48,806 bases of DNA from Bacteroidales bacterium (GTDB lineage: Bacteria; Bacteroidota; Bacteroidia; Bacteroidales; VadinHA17): NCBI GenBank assembly GCA_011620595.1, contig WOYX01000036.1:1-48806 (forward strand), written 5' to 3'. The position numbers and the translations under genes were made by a program. The notes under the pieces were generated by a model. It did no database searches. It saw only the letters and a list, made by a program, of their open reading frames with translations, and had not been told where the DNA came from. Position 1 is the first letter of the stretch, and each line of letters starts with the position of its first letter. Below, piece after piece: positions 23,792 through 30,704 of the stretch.

Positions 23792-26053
23792 GTGGATGTA
23801 TATCTGATCATCGTAGTAGTCCTGTTTATTCTGGCAGTCTCTGACCTGATCGTCGGGATCTCGAATGATGCTGCCAACTTCACCAACTCTTCCGTAGGCT
23901 CAAAGGCTGCATCCCTCAAGGTTATTCTTGCGATAGCAGGACTGGGTGTCATGCTCGGTGCCACCTTTTCCAGCGGGATGATGGAGATAGCACGATCAGG
24001 CATCTTTCATCCCGATCAGTTCTATTTTTCCGAGATAATGATCATATTCCTGGCTGTCATGATAACGGATGTCATCCTTCTTGACACCTTCAACACATTC
24101 GGCTTTCCGACATCCACCACCGTCTCCATCGTTTTCGAGCTGTTGGGTGCGGCCGTTGCCATTTCGATCATCAAGATCATGAATTCGACCGACAGCTTTG
24201 CAGACATCGGTAACTATATAAATACGGCCAAAGCCCTGGCCATTATTTTCGGTATTCTATTCTCGGTGGTGATCGCCTTTGCATTCGGAACGATAATACA
24301 GTTCATTACGCGACTTATATTTACCTTCGATTTCCAGAAATACATGAAATATTTCGGGGCGCTCTGGGGCGGCGTGGCAATCACTGCCATCGTCTATTTC
24401 ATACTGGTAAAGGGAGCCAAGGGAGCTTCATTCATGACCCCCGAAGCCCTGGAATGGCTCGATAGCAATACCATGAAGGTCATGCTTCTGTCCTTTGTGT
24501 CATTCACCGTTATCCTGCAGCTGCTCTACTCACTGTTCAAGGTGAACATCCTGAAGATTATTGTGCTGGTCGGTACCTTCTCACTGGCTATGGCCTTTGC
24601 CGGCAACGACCTCGTCAACTTTATAGGGGTGCCACTGGCCGGTTTTGAATCATACCGGGAATATGCCAGTGATCCCTCGTTTAACCCTGACACCATGCTG
24701 ATGGGAGCTCTCAATGAGCCTGTAAAGACCCCGACAGTTTTCCTTTTGGGTGCCGGGCTGATTATGGTGGTGACTCTCTTCTTGTCGAAAAAGGCAAGGA
24801 CTGTTACACAGACTGAGATCAATCTTGCCAGGCAGGGCTCCGGATCGGAGAGATTTGAGTCATCGCGCATTTCCAGGTCAGTTGTCAGACATACAGTCGG
24901 AGTATCAAAGTTTATCGGCAGGATCATGCCTGAAAAAGTCACCAGGTTCATTGACAAAAGATTTGATTTCCAATCCTACAGGAAAAAGCTCCGGAATCCT
25001 GCCGATGCCTCATCATTTGATCTCCTGAGGGGATCAGTCAATATATTCGTGGCCAGTAGCCTGGTAGCTTTCGGCACATCCCTGAAACTTCCGCTTTCCA
25101 CCACGTATGTCACCTTCATGGTGGCCATGGGTACCTCGCTGGCTGACAGGGCATGGGGCAGGGAAAGTGCTGTGTACCGTATCACCGGGGTGGTGACTGT
25201 CATCAGTGGATGGTTCTTTACAGCTCTCACTGCCTTTACCGTGGCGTTCCTGGTAGCCCTTGTGCTTCACTGGGGAGGTGTCATTGCAGCAGTGACAGGA
25301 CTGGCCGTTGCACTGTTCATAGTGATAAGGTCAGCGTTGAGACACAATAGAAAATTGGCAAAATCTTCAAAAAAGGACGAATTTGATGATAAACTGACAC
25401 TTACAGGTGAAAACATTCTTCACAAATGCAACACTTCCATTACCGAGGTGGTGGCATCGGTACGTAAGCTATATTCATCATGCCTTGTCAGTCTCACAGC
25501 AGAGGATTGGAAGAAGATGAAGAAGGTGAAGAAGAATGTGGATGATCTCAACCAGCGGACCAAGGAGTTGAAATACAATCTGTACCCCACGCTGAGAAAG
25601 CTTGAGGAGGATTTCATCGAAACCGGGCCATATTATGTACAGATTCTGGACTATCTGAGGGAGATAGCACACTGCCTCAAATATATTGCCGACCCGGTGT
25701 ATGAACATCTCGACAACAACCATCCATCGCTCATTCCGGAACAGATAAAGGACCTGAATATGCTGAGTGCTGCAATCACCAGGTTCTATGACCGTATCGA
25801 GATCATCATCAGGGATCAGGACCACAGTAACATGAACATTCTGTTGGCTGAACAGCAGTCGATTCTTGATCTTATTGCTAAGATCAAGAAAAAGCAGATC
25901 AAATACATCAAATCGGAATCTATCGGAACAAGGAACGCCATGATGTTTTTGAATCTCCTGACTGAAAGCAAGAATTTGCTCCTCTACACCGTCAACATGG
26001 TGAAATCGCACCGCGACTTCCTGATGAGCGATGCCCTGAACAACGGTTCCTGA
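23792..26053 (+). CDS. PiT-family inorganic phosphate permease with PhoU-like C-terminal domain
   Basis: Low-affinity phosphate transporter of 753 residues, longer than the ~500 typical of PitA because of a soluble tail. The two inverted-repeat signatures are GISNDAANFTNSSVGSKAAS near residue 22 and FAGNDLVNFIGVPLAG near 268. About ten to twelve membrane helices lie in residues 1-520. From about 545 onward the protein is helical and charged (KKMKKVKKNVDDLNQRTKEL, then several amphipathic helices), resembling PhoU/DUF47 partners that modulate PiT proteins. The start is GTG at 23792, since a stop codon (23786) lies just upstream in frame. The upstream Pho-box-like repeat suggests control by the PhoB-like regulator at 41872. 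Confidence 0.9.
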   Translation: MDVYLIIVVVLFILAVSDLIVGISNDAANFTNSSVGSKAASLKVILAIAGLGVMLGATFSSGMMEIARSGIFHPDQFYFSEIMIIFLAVMITDVILLDTFNTFGFPTSTTVSIVFELLGAAVAISIIKIMNSTDSFADIGNYINTAKALAIIFGILFSVVIAFAFGTIIQFITRLIFTFDFQKYMKYFGALWGGVAITAIVYFILVKGAKGASFMTPEALEWLDSNTMKVMLLSFVSFTVILQLLYSLFKVNILKIIVLVGTFSLAMAFAGNDLVNFIGVPLAGFESYREYASDPSFNPDTMLMGALNEPVKTPTVFLLGAGLIMVVTLFLSKKARTVTQTEINLARQGSGSERFESSRISRSVVRHTVGVSKFIGRIMPEKVTRFIDKRFDFQSYRKKLRNPADASSFDLLRGSVNIFVASSLVAFGTSLKLPLSTTYVTFMVAMGTSLADRAWGRESAVYRITGVVTVISGWFFTALTAFTVAFLVALVLHWGGVIAAVTGLAVALFIVIRSALRHNRKLAKSSKKDEFDDKLTLTGENILHKCNTSITEVVASVRKLYSSCLVSLTAEDWKKMKKVKKNVDDLNQRTKELKYNLYPTLRKLEEDFIETGPYYVQILDYLREIAHCLKYIADPVYEHLDNNHPSLIPEQIKDLNMLSAAITRFYDRIEIIIRDQDHSNMNILLAEQQSILDLIAKIKKKQIKYIKSESIGTRNAMMFLNLLTESKNLLLYTVNMVKSHRDFLMSDALNNGS

Positions 26054-26123
26054 TCAGACTAACTATGGTTAGTCAGCTCTGCGTGCAAAATTTCATTAAA
26101 TTCATCCTCAAAATATTTATATC

Positions 26124-26783
26124 ATGAGAAAAGCATTCATAAATTTATCTTCGCTGCTGATTGTTGTACTGATAATATCACCCGTTATGCTTGATGCACA
26201 GGATCTTTCTCTGCCAACACCAATGACATCCGGCGGTAAGCCACTCATGGATGCTCTGAGTGAAAGGCAGTCATCCAGATCATTTTCAGACAGGGAGCTC
26301 TCTCTGCAGCAACTCTCCGACCTTTTATGGGCCGCCTGGGGGATAAACCGGCCTGCCGACGGGAAGAGGACAGCCCCGTCATCGAATAACCGCCAGGAGA
26401 TGGATGTGTATGTGACACTGAAGAGCGGGCTATACCTCTACGATGCCAATGTCAACATGCTGAAACAGATCCATGACAGGGACATACGTGCCCTGACAGG
26501 AACACAGGAGTTCCCCGCGACCGCGCCAGTCAACCTTGTTTATGTGGCAGATCTTACGAAGAGAGGCCTGAAGGAAGGCCAGACCATAACCGACGCTGAT
26601 CTGCTTTCGTCATGGGCCAACACAGGCTTCATGGCACAGAATGTATATCTCTACTGTGCATCAGCGGGACTGTCAACCGTAATAAGAGCAATGGTTCCGC
26701 GTCAGGATCTGGCAGCGGCAATGATGCTCAAGCCCATGCAGGTTATTATACTTGCCCAGACAATTGGCTATGGAGTTAAATAA
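26124..26783 (+). CDS. Exported nitroreductase/SagB-like flavoprotein
   Basis: Nitroreductase-fold protein of 219 residues with an N-terminal signal peptide (cleavage likely after ...VMLDA). Features are LSERQSSRSFSDRELSLQQL (FMN phosphate contact and first helix), LLWAAWGINRP, RTAPSSNNRQEMDVYV, and a C-terminal GFMAQNVYLYCASAGLSTV (flavin-binding helix). The substrate is unknown; related exported proteins are common in Bacteroidota. Its 3' end overlaps the murB fragment's end by eight bases in convergent orientation. A 7-bp hairpin without a T-run precedes the gene at 26057-26074. Confidence 0.82.
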   Translation: MRKAFINLSSLLIVVLIISPVMLDAQDLSLPTPMTSGGKPLMDALSERQSSRSFSDRELSLQQLSDLLWAAWGINRPADGKRTAPSSNNRQEMDVYVTLKSGLYLYDANVNMLKQIHDRDIRALTGTQEFPATAPVNLVYVADLTKRGLKEGQTITDADLLSSWANTGFMAQNVYLYCASAGLSTVIRAMVPRQDLAAAMMLKPMQVIILAQTIGYGVK

Positions 26784-27520
26784 CGTTTACCTCACGTTCA
26801 ATAATGATCCCGAATTTATTGAATACCGATCTCTTTATCTTTTCTGAAAGAGCCAGTATCTCTGCACCTGTAGCCCTGCCGTAATTGACCAGTATCAGGG
26901 CCTGCCTGTCATAACACCCTGCATCATCGAGCCGGTAGCCCTTCCATCCTGCATGCTCAATAAGCCACCCGGCAGGTATCTTGTAAAGCTCCCCCTGCCT
27001 GTAATACCTGATATCAGGGAAAGCCTTCAAAAGGTTCTCAAACTCCCCTTTACCAACCGTCGGGTTTTTAAAGAAACTGCCGGCATTGCCAATGTCAGAA
27101 GGGTCTGGCAGTTTGGCCCTCCTTATTTGTAAAACAATATCCGAGATATCCCGGAGGGAAGGATTTGTGATATCTCTTTTTGCCAGCTCCTCCTTTATGC
27201 CACCATAGTCCAGCTTTGGCCGAAAGACTTTTGAGAGCCTCAAAACAACTGAAGTGATAAGTACTTTATTCCTGAGTTCATGCTTGAATATGCTATCCCT
27301 GTATCCGAACCCGCATTCTTTGTTCCCGAGCGTAAGCCATTCTCTCTTCTCCAGGTGAAAACCATTGATCCTGACAATCACATCGCCGGCTTCAACTCCA
27401 TAGGCGCCGATATTCTGTATCGGAGCCGCACCGACAGTCCCGGGAATAAGTGTCAGGTTCTCAATCCCTGCCAGGCCATGGCTGACCGTGTATTCAACCA
27501 GCTCCTGCCAGATCACCCCT
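26776..27520 (-). pseudogene. murB: MurB C-terminal fragment (UDP-N-acetylmuramate dehydrogenase)
   Basis: MurB reduces UDP-GlcNAc-enolpyruvate to UDP-MurNAc. Homology runs from about [20 protein letters not shown] to the normal C terminus, including [30 protein letters not shown] and AGSFFKNP with the catalytic Ser region. About 246 residues are kept. The N-terminal FAD-binding part (about 90-100 residues, with the GGGSN motif) is missing: upstream of about 27520 the minus strand instead reads antisense to a murA fragment. The frame stays open to an ATG at 27597, but those extra codons are not MurB. It cannot encode an active MurB as it stands. Confidence 0.85.
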
Positions 27521-27894
27521 GGCCGGGACTCACTCCTGACCTGATAAGTGTCCTTCTGGTTGTTGCCATTCAGGCCAGGGGAAGTGTTCTTATACACCAG
27601 AAGATGTTTGAAAGCCGGCTCTTTTTTGTTGACAAGCTGATAGACATGGGTGCACGGATCATATTATGTGATCCGCACCGGGCAACCGTTATAGGCCTTG
27701 AGCGTCGTCAACGGCTGAGGGGTATAACGATGAACAGTCCTGACATCAGGGCAGGCGTTGCCCTGCTTATTGCCGCACTAAGTGCAGAAGGCAAGAGTCT
27801 GATTCACAACATCGAGCAGATAGACCGAGGTTATCAGTACCTTGACAGGAGACTTAATAGCCTGGGGGCAGAGATACGCAGGATAGATTCCTGA
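27505..27894 (+). pseudogene. murA: MurA C-terminal fragment (UDP-GlcNAc enolpyruvyl transferase)
   Basis: About 129 residues matching the C-terminal third of MurA, which makes UDP-GlcNAc-enolpyruvate, the substrate of MurB. The sequence runs from [20 protein letters not shown] through [36 protein letters not shown] and [17 protein letters not shown] to [18 protein letters not shown] and a normal stop. The N-terminal ~300 residues are missing. The first ~15 bases of homology overlap the start of the antisense murB homology, so both broken genes meet at one junction near 27510. The frame continues upstream only as murB antisense. Confidence 0.85.
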
Positions 27895-27904
27895 TTCTGC
27901 CCTC

Positions 27905-28050
27905 TTACCTCTTTATCCCATCCAGGTAGTCAATTATCCCCTGGCAGATCTTCTCCGCCTCCAGCTGCCGGAAGTCGGGGTCAGCGAGTTTCTCCTCGTC
28001 TTCGGCATGTGACATGAAGGCCTGCTCAACCATTGCAGCAACCGGCTGAA
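27905..28050 (-). pseudogene. C-terminal fragment of an N-acetylmuramoyl-L-alanine amidase
   Basis: The minus strand encodes only the last ~45 residues of an amidase_3 domain (VEQAFMSHAEDEEKLADPDF and on to LDGIKR, stop). Of this, 103 bases (27930-28032) are identical to the end of the complete amidase gene downstream (28848-28950). Both ends differ from that gene outside the repeat. The frame remains open to an ATG at 28156 but the added codons resemble nothing I recognise. It lies ten bases after the murA fragment, facing it. Confidence 0.75.
27930..28032. repeat. 103-bp exact direct repeat, copy A
   Basis: Identical to 28848-28950 over 103 bases, offset 918. Copy B is the 3' part of the intact amidase gene; copy A is in the fragment. 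Identity stops sharply on the right-hand side (TTGCAGC versus GGACGGC). Confidence 0.95.
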
Positions 28051-28119
28051 GTGTATTGTCAGCCTCAACAGGACCTGCAGTTCTGCTGCATAAAACAAAC
28101 AGGCAAAAAAAGGGAAAGC

Positions 28120-28155
28120 TGTATAAACAAACTATACAACCAAACTGTTTATACA
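28120..28155. repeat. 10-bp inverted repeat TGTATAAACA-N16-TGTTTATACA
   Basis: Perfect 10-base arms at 28120-28129 and 28146-28155, about 30 bases upstream of the outer-membrane barrel gene. There is no T-run after it, so an operator or mRNA leader hairpin is more likely than a terminator. Confidence 0.7.
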
Positions 28156-28183
28156 CTTATATTAACCTCTAAACTGTTTGACT

Positions 28184-28741
28184 ATGAAAAAAACTTACGC
28201 TTTCATGCTGGCAGCAATTTTTACAACCCTGAATCTTGCAGCCCAGGATCCTGTTTTTCTGAAGGGAGACAAGGTCCTGAATCTGGGCATTGGACTTGGA
28301 TCAACACTCTACAGCGGTACCTATTATAAAAGTCAGGTTCCTCCTGTTTCAGCATCCCTGGAGATTGGAGCCGTTGATAACATAATTGAAAAAGGCTCCA
28401 TAGGTGTAGGACCCTATGTCGGGTACTCTTCCTACAAATATGAATATATGGACTGGGGATATAAATATTCGAATATTATTATCGGGGTCAGGGGTAATTT
28501 CCACTATCCTTTTGTTGACAAACTCGACACATATGCCGGACTGCTTCTGGGTTACAATATTGCATCCTCAAAAGAATTCGGCAATTCAATACCCGGATAT
28601 GATTATTCATATTCTGCCGGGGGTCTTATTTACTCAGGGTTCATAGGCGCAAGGTATTACATTAAAGACGCTTTTGCCTTAATGGCTGAGCTGGGATACG
28701 GCATTGCGTACCTGAACCTCGGTGTCGCCCTGAAGTTATGA
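28184..28741 (+). CDS. Small outer-membrane beta-barrel protein
   Basis: Protein of 185 residues with a signal peptide (MKKTYAFMLAAIFTTLNLAAQ) followed by alternating hydrophobic/polar strands with many aromatic and Gly residues, ending in Leu. It resembles OmpX/porin-family barrels of eight strands (for example NLGIGLGSTLYSG, VGPYVGYSSYKYEY, YAGLLLGYNI, YSGFIGARYYI, MAELGYGIAYLNLGVALKL). A TTG at 28178 could be used but ATG 28184 gives the standard signal peptide. Function is unknown. It is AT-richer than its neighbours and stands alone between a fragment and a terminator. Confidence 0.8.
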   Translation: MKKTYAFMLAAIFTTLNLAAQDPVFLKGDKVLNLGIGLGSTLYSGTYYKSQVPPVSASLEIGAVDNIIEKGSIGVGPYVGYSSYKYEYMDWGYKYSNIIIGVRGNFHYPFVDKLDTYAGLLLGYNIASSKEFGNSIPGYDYSYSAGGLIYSGFIGARYYIKDAFALMAELGYGIAYLNLGVALKL

Positions 28742-28750
28742 ATAAAGAAA

Positions 28751-28794
28751 TAACCTCTGAGTCCTTCTGAAGAGGAGATCAGAGGTTACTTTTT
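28751..28794 (+). terminator. Terminator after the barrel gene
   Basis: A 10-bp stem (TAACCTCTGA at 28751-28760 with TCAGAGGTTA at 28779-28788) with an inner stem-loop, then CTTTTT. It sits ten bases after the stop codon and may also serve the convergent amidase gene. Confidence 0.8.
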
Positions 28795-28804
28795 ACCATT
28801 TAAA

Positions 28805-30685
28805 TCATTCATTGTTATTTCCCCGGGGATCTGCATCCATAAGGTAATCAATTATCCCCTGGCAGATCTTCTCCGCCTCCAGCTGCCGGAAGTCGGGGTC
28901 AGCGAGTTTCTCCTCGTCTTCGGCATGTGACATGAAGGCCTGCTCAACCAGGACGGCGGGCAGCTGCGATGCCCTGGTCACGGTGTAGTTGAACGAACCC
29001 ACCACACCGAACTCGGTCAGGCCGGTCTCCAACAGCCTGTCATAGATGGTCTGCGCCAGCGGCGCCCAGAAGGGATTGTGCCAGTAGGTGCTGGTGCCTG
29101 CCACCGAGAGATAACCTCTTCCCCCGGCATTGGCATGTATGCTTATCAGCATGTCAGCACCCGACTCGATGGCAATATTGCGTTTCTCAATGAGGGTCAT
29201 GTCCCTGTCGGAATCACGCACCTGAACCACCTCGGCACCCATGGCTGCACAGAGATCCCCCAGCCTGAACGAGAGGTCGAGATTGATATCCTTTTCAAGC
29301 AGTCCCGACAACCCCACGGCGCCGGTGTTAGATCCTCCGTGACCTGCCTCGATGGCGATCTTCAGTCCTGTCAGGGGCTTCTCTCCCGCCAGATCAAACA
29401 CGGGCGGGTACTTGACCTGCAGCGACAGGCTCCGGCCAGAGGGCCTGATGTCATACCCCCAGATAGTCTCACTGTTCAGGTTGACATAGACGCGGAAGGT
29501 CTCAGGTGTGACCTGCTCCCATGTCAGCTTGTCGATCATCCTGCATCCCTTTCTGTGGGTGACCCATGTCGAGGCTGACTCAGCACCGAAGAGTGTTATC
29601 ACCAGTCTCTTCTGGTCAGGGTCGGGATAGACCTCATAGGGTACTGGTTCGAGCCAGGGTATTGAGACGATGTCGGCGCCGTCACCCTGGACACATGTCA
29701 TGCTGGTCACTGTGTACGAGGGCTGTAATTTGTTGCCACTCATTATCTCAACATCATCCTTATTAATAAATCCGGACTCCACATTGCTGAGCCTTACCCT
29801 GTAGTTATCACCTATTCTGCCGCTGGCCTTTAGGACCACACCCGGTCCCAGCTCCGACCGTATCGGGCCGCCAAGCCTCGGTGCGCCAAGGTTATAAACA
29901 AGCCTGGCGTTTTCGTTCTTAACCTTCAGCAGCGGAAAATCCTCAGGCTGCCTGACGGTCACCACTCTATGCAGGTCAGGCTTATAGATGCCTTTCACCG
30001 GCGCACCGGCAACAGGTGCCAGCCTTACGCCCAGCGTGTATGACCTTCCCGCGATAAGGCTGCGCAGGGGCAGCTCCGCCGTATAGATACTGTAGTCGTC
30101 ATAGTCGGTGCGCAGGCATGCCAGAGTGACCCTGCCGGGCTGAACATCAACAAAGCCGTTCTGCCCCTTTGATCCCCGGAAGGTCACTTTTACAACCTCA
30201 TCAGGCAGCAGTTCCACGTCAGCGGCAGGCTCAACCGACCGGCGGTCGACCCACAGCGGGTAGACAGGCCTGGTCATGTCTTTCTTTTCATAGATCAGAA
30301 CATGTTCGCAGAGAGCTGTCCGGCCGTCGGGATACACTGCCTCAGCCGTTATTTTGTTCACTCCCTCGTTGAATTTGACGGTTGCAAAGAATATCCCCGT
30401 TTTGTATTGTTTCACTGCCTCTCCGTTAATACTTACGGCAGCAGGGTATTCACTTTTACAGAGGACATCGAACTGGGGCATGTAAGTAACCTGCTCCGGC
30501 AGTCTCAGGAACTTGACCCACGGCGAACTGTGAACTGCGCTGTCGCACCTGCAGGGAATGGCTGCCAGTGTTTCAGCTGCGGCAGCTGCCGGATCAGCGA
30601 CAGCAGTCTGAGCTGTCTTCCTGGCCGTGCTGCAGCCGGCAAGCATTGCGGTTGCCACGAGAAATATTACAGTAAGCTTTTTCAT
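28805..30685 (-). CDS. N-acetylmuramoyl-L-alanine amidase lipoprotein
   Basis: Lipoprotein of 626 residues (lipobox LAGC, Cys 18) that should cleave the bond between MurNAc and the stem peptide. The N-terminal ~430 residues have beta-rich segments with no family I can name, including a possible SH3-like stretch around VVLKASGRIGDNYRVRLSNV. The amidase_3 catalytic domain covers about 438-615: zinc His in IEAGHGGSNTGAVG, Glu in LLEKDINLDL, His in MLISIHANAGG and catalytic Glu in VEQAFMSHAEDE. It lies 19 bases downstream of the DigH-NamZ gene on the same strand, so the two are probably co-transcribed. Its 3' end is duplicated at 27930-28032. Confidence 0.92.
   Translation of the reverse strand: MKKLTVIFLVATAMLAGCSTARKTAQTAVADPAAAAAETLAAIPCRCDSAVHSSPWVKFLRLPEQVTYMPQFDVLCKSEYPAAVSINGEAVKQYKTGIFFATVKFNEGVNKITAEAVYPDGRTALCEHVLIYEKKDMTRPVYPLWVDRRSVEPAADVELLPDEVVKVTFRGSKGQNGFVDVQPGRVTLACLRTDYDDYSIYTAELPLRSLIAGRSYTLGVRLAPVAGAPVKGIYKPDLHRVVTVRQPEDFPLLKVKNENARLVYNLGAPRLGGPIRSELGPGVVLKASGRIGDNYRVRLSNVESGFINKDDVEIMSGNKLQPSYTVTSMTCVQGDGADIVSIPWLEPVPYEVYPDPDQKRLVITLFGAESASTWVTHRKGCRMIDKLTWEQVTPETFRVYVNLNSETIWGYDIRPSGRSLSLQVKYPPVFDLAGEKPLTGLKIAIEAGHGGSNTGAVGLSGLLEKDINLDLSFRLGDLCAAMGAEVVQVRDSDRDMTLIEKRNIAIESGADMLISIHANAGGRGYLSVAGTSTYWHNPFWAPLAQTIYDRLLETGLTEFGVVGSFNYTVTRASQLPAVLVEQAFMSHAEDEEKLADPDFRQLEAEKICQGIIDYLMDADPRGNNNE
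28848..28950. repeat. 103-bp exact direct repeat, copy B
   Basis: The matching copy of 27930-28032, inside the intact amidase gene. It encodes the catalytic Glu segment and the last helix. Confidence 0.95.
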
Positions 30686-30704
30686 CCGTTATAACATATT
30701 TATT

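Noticed and set aside
26057-26074. 7-bp hairpin with TATG loop after the phosphate permease
   Set aside because: No T-run follows, so it is not called a terminator.
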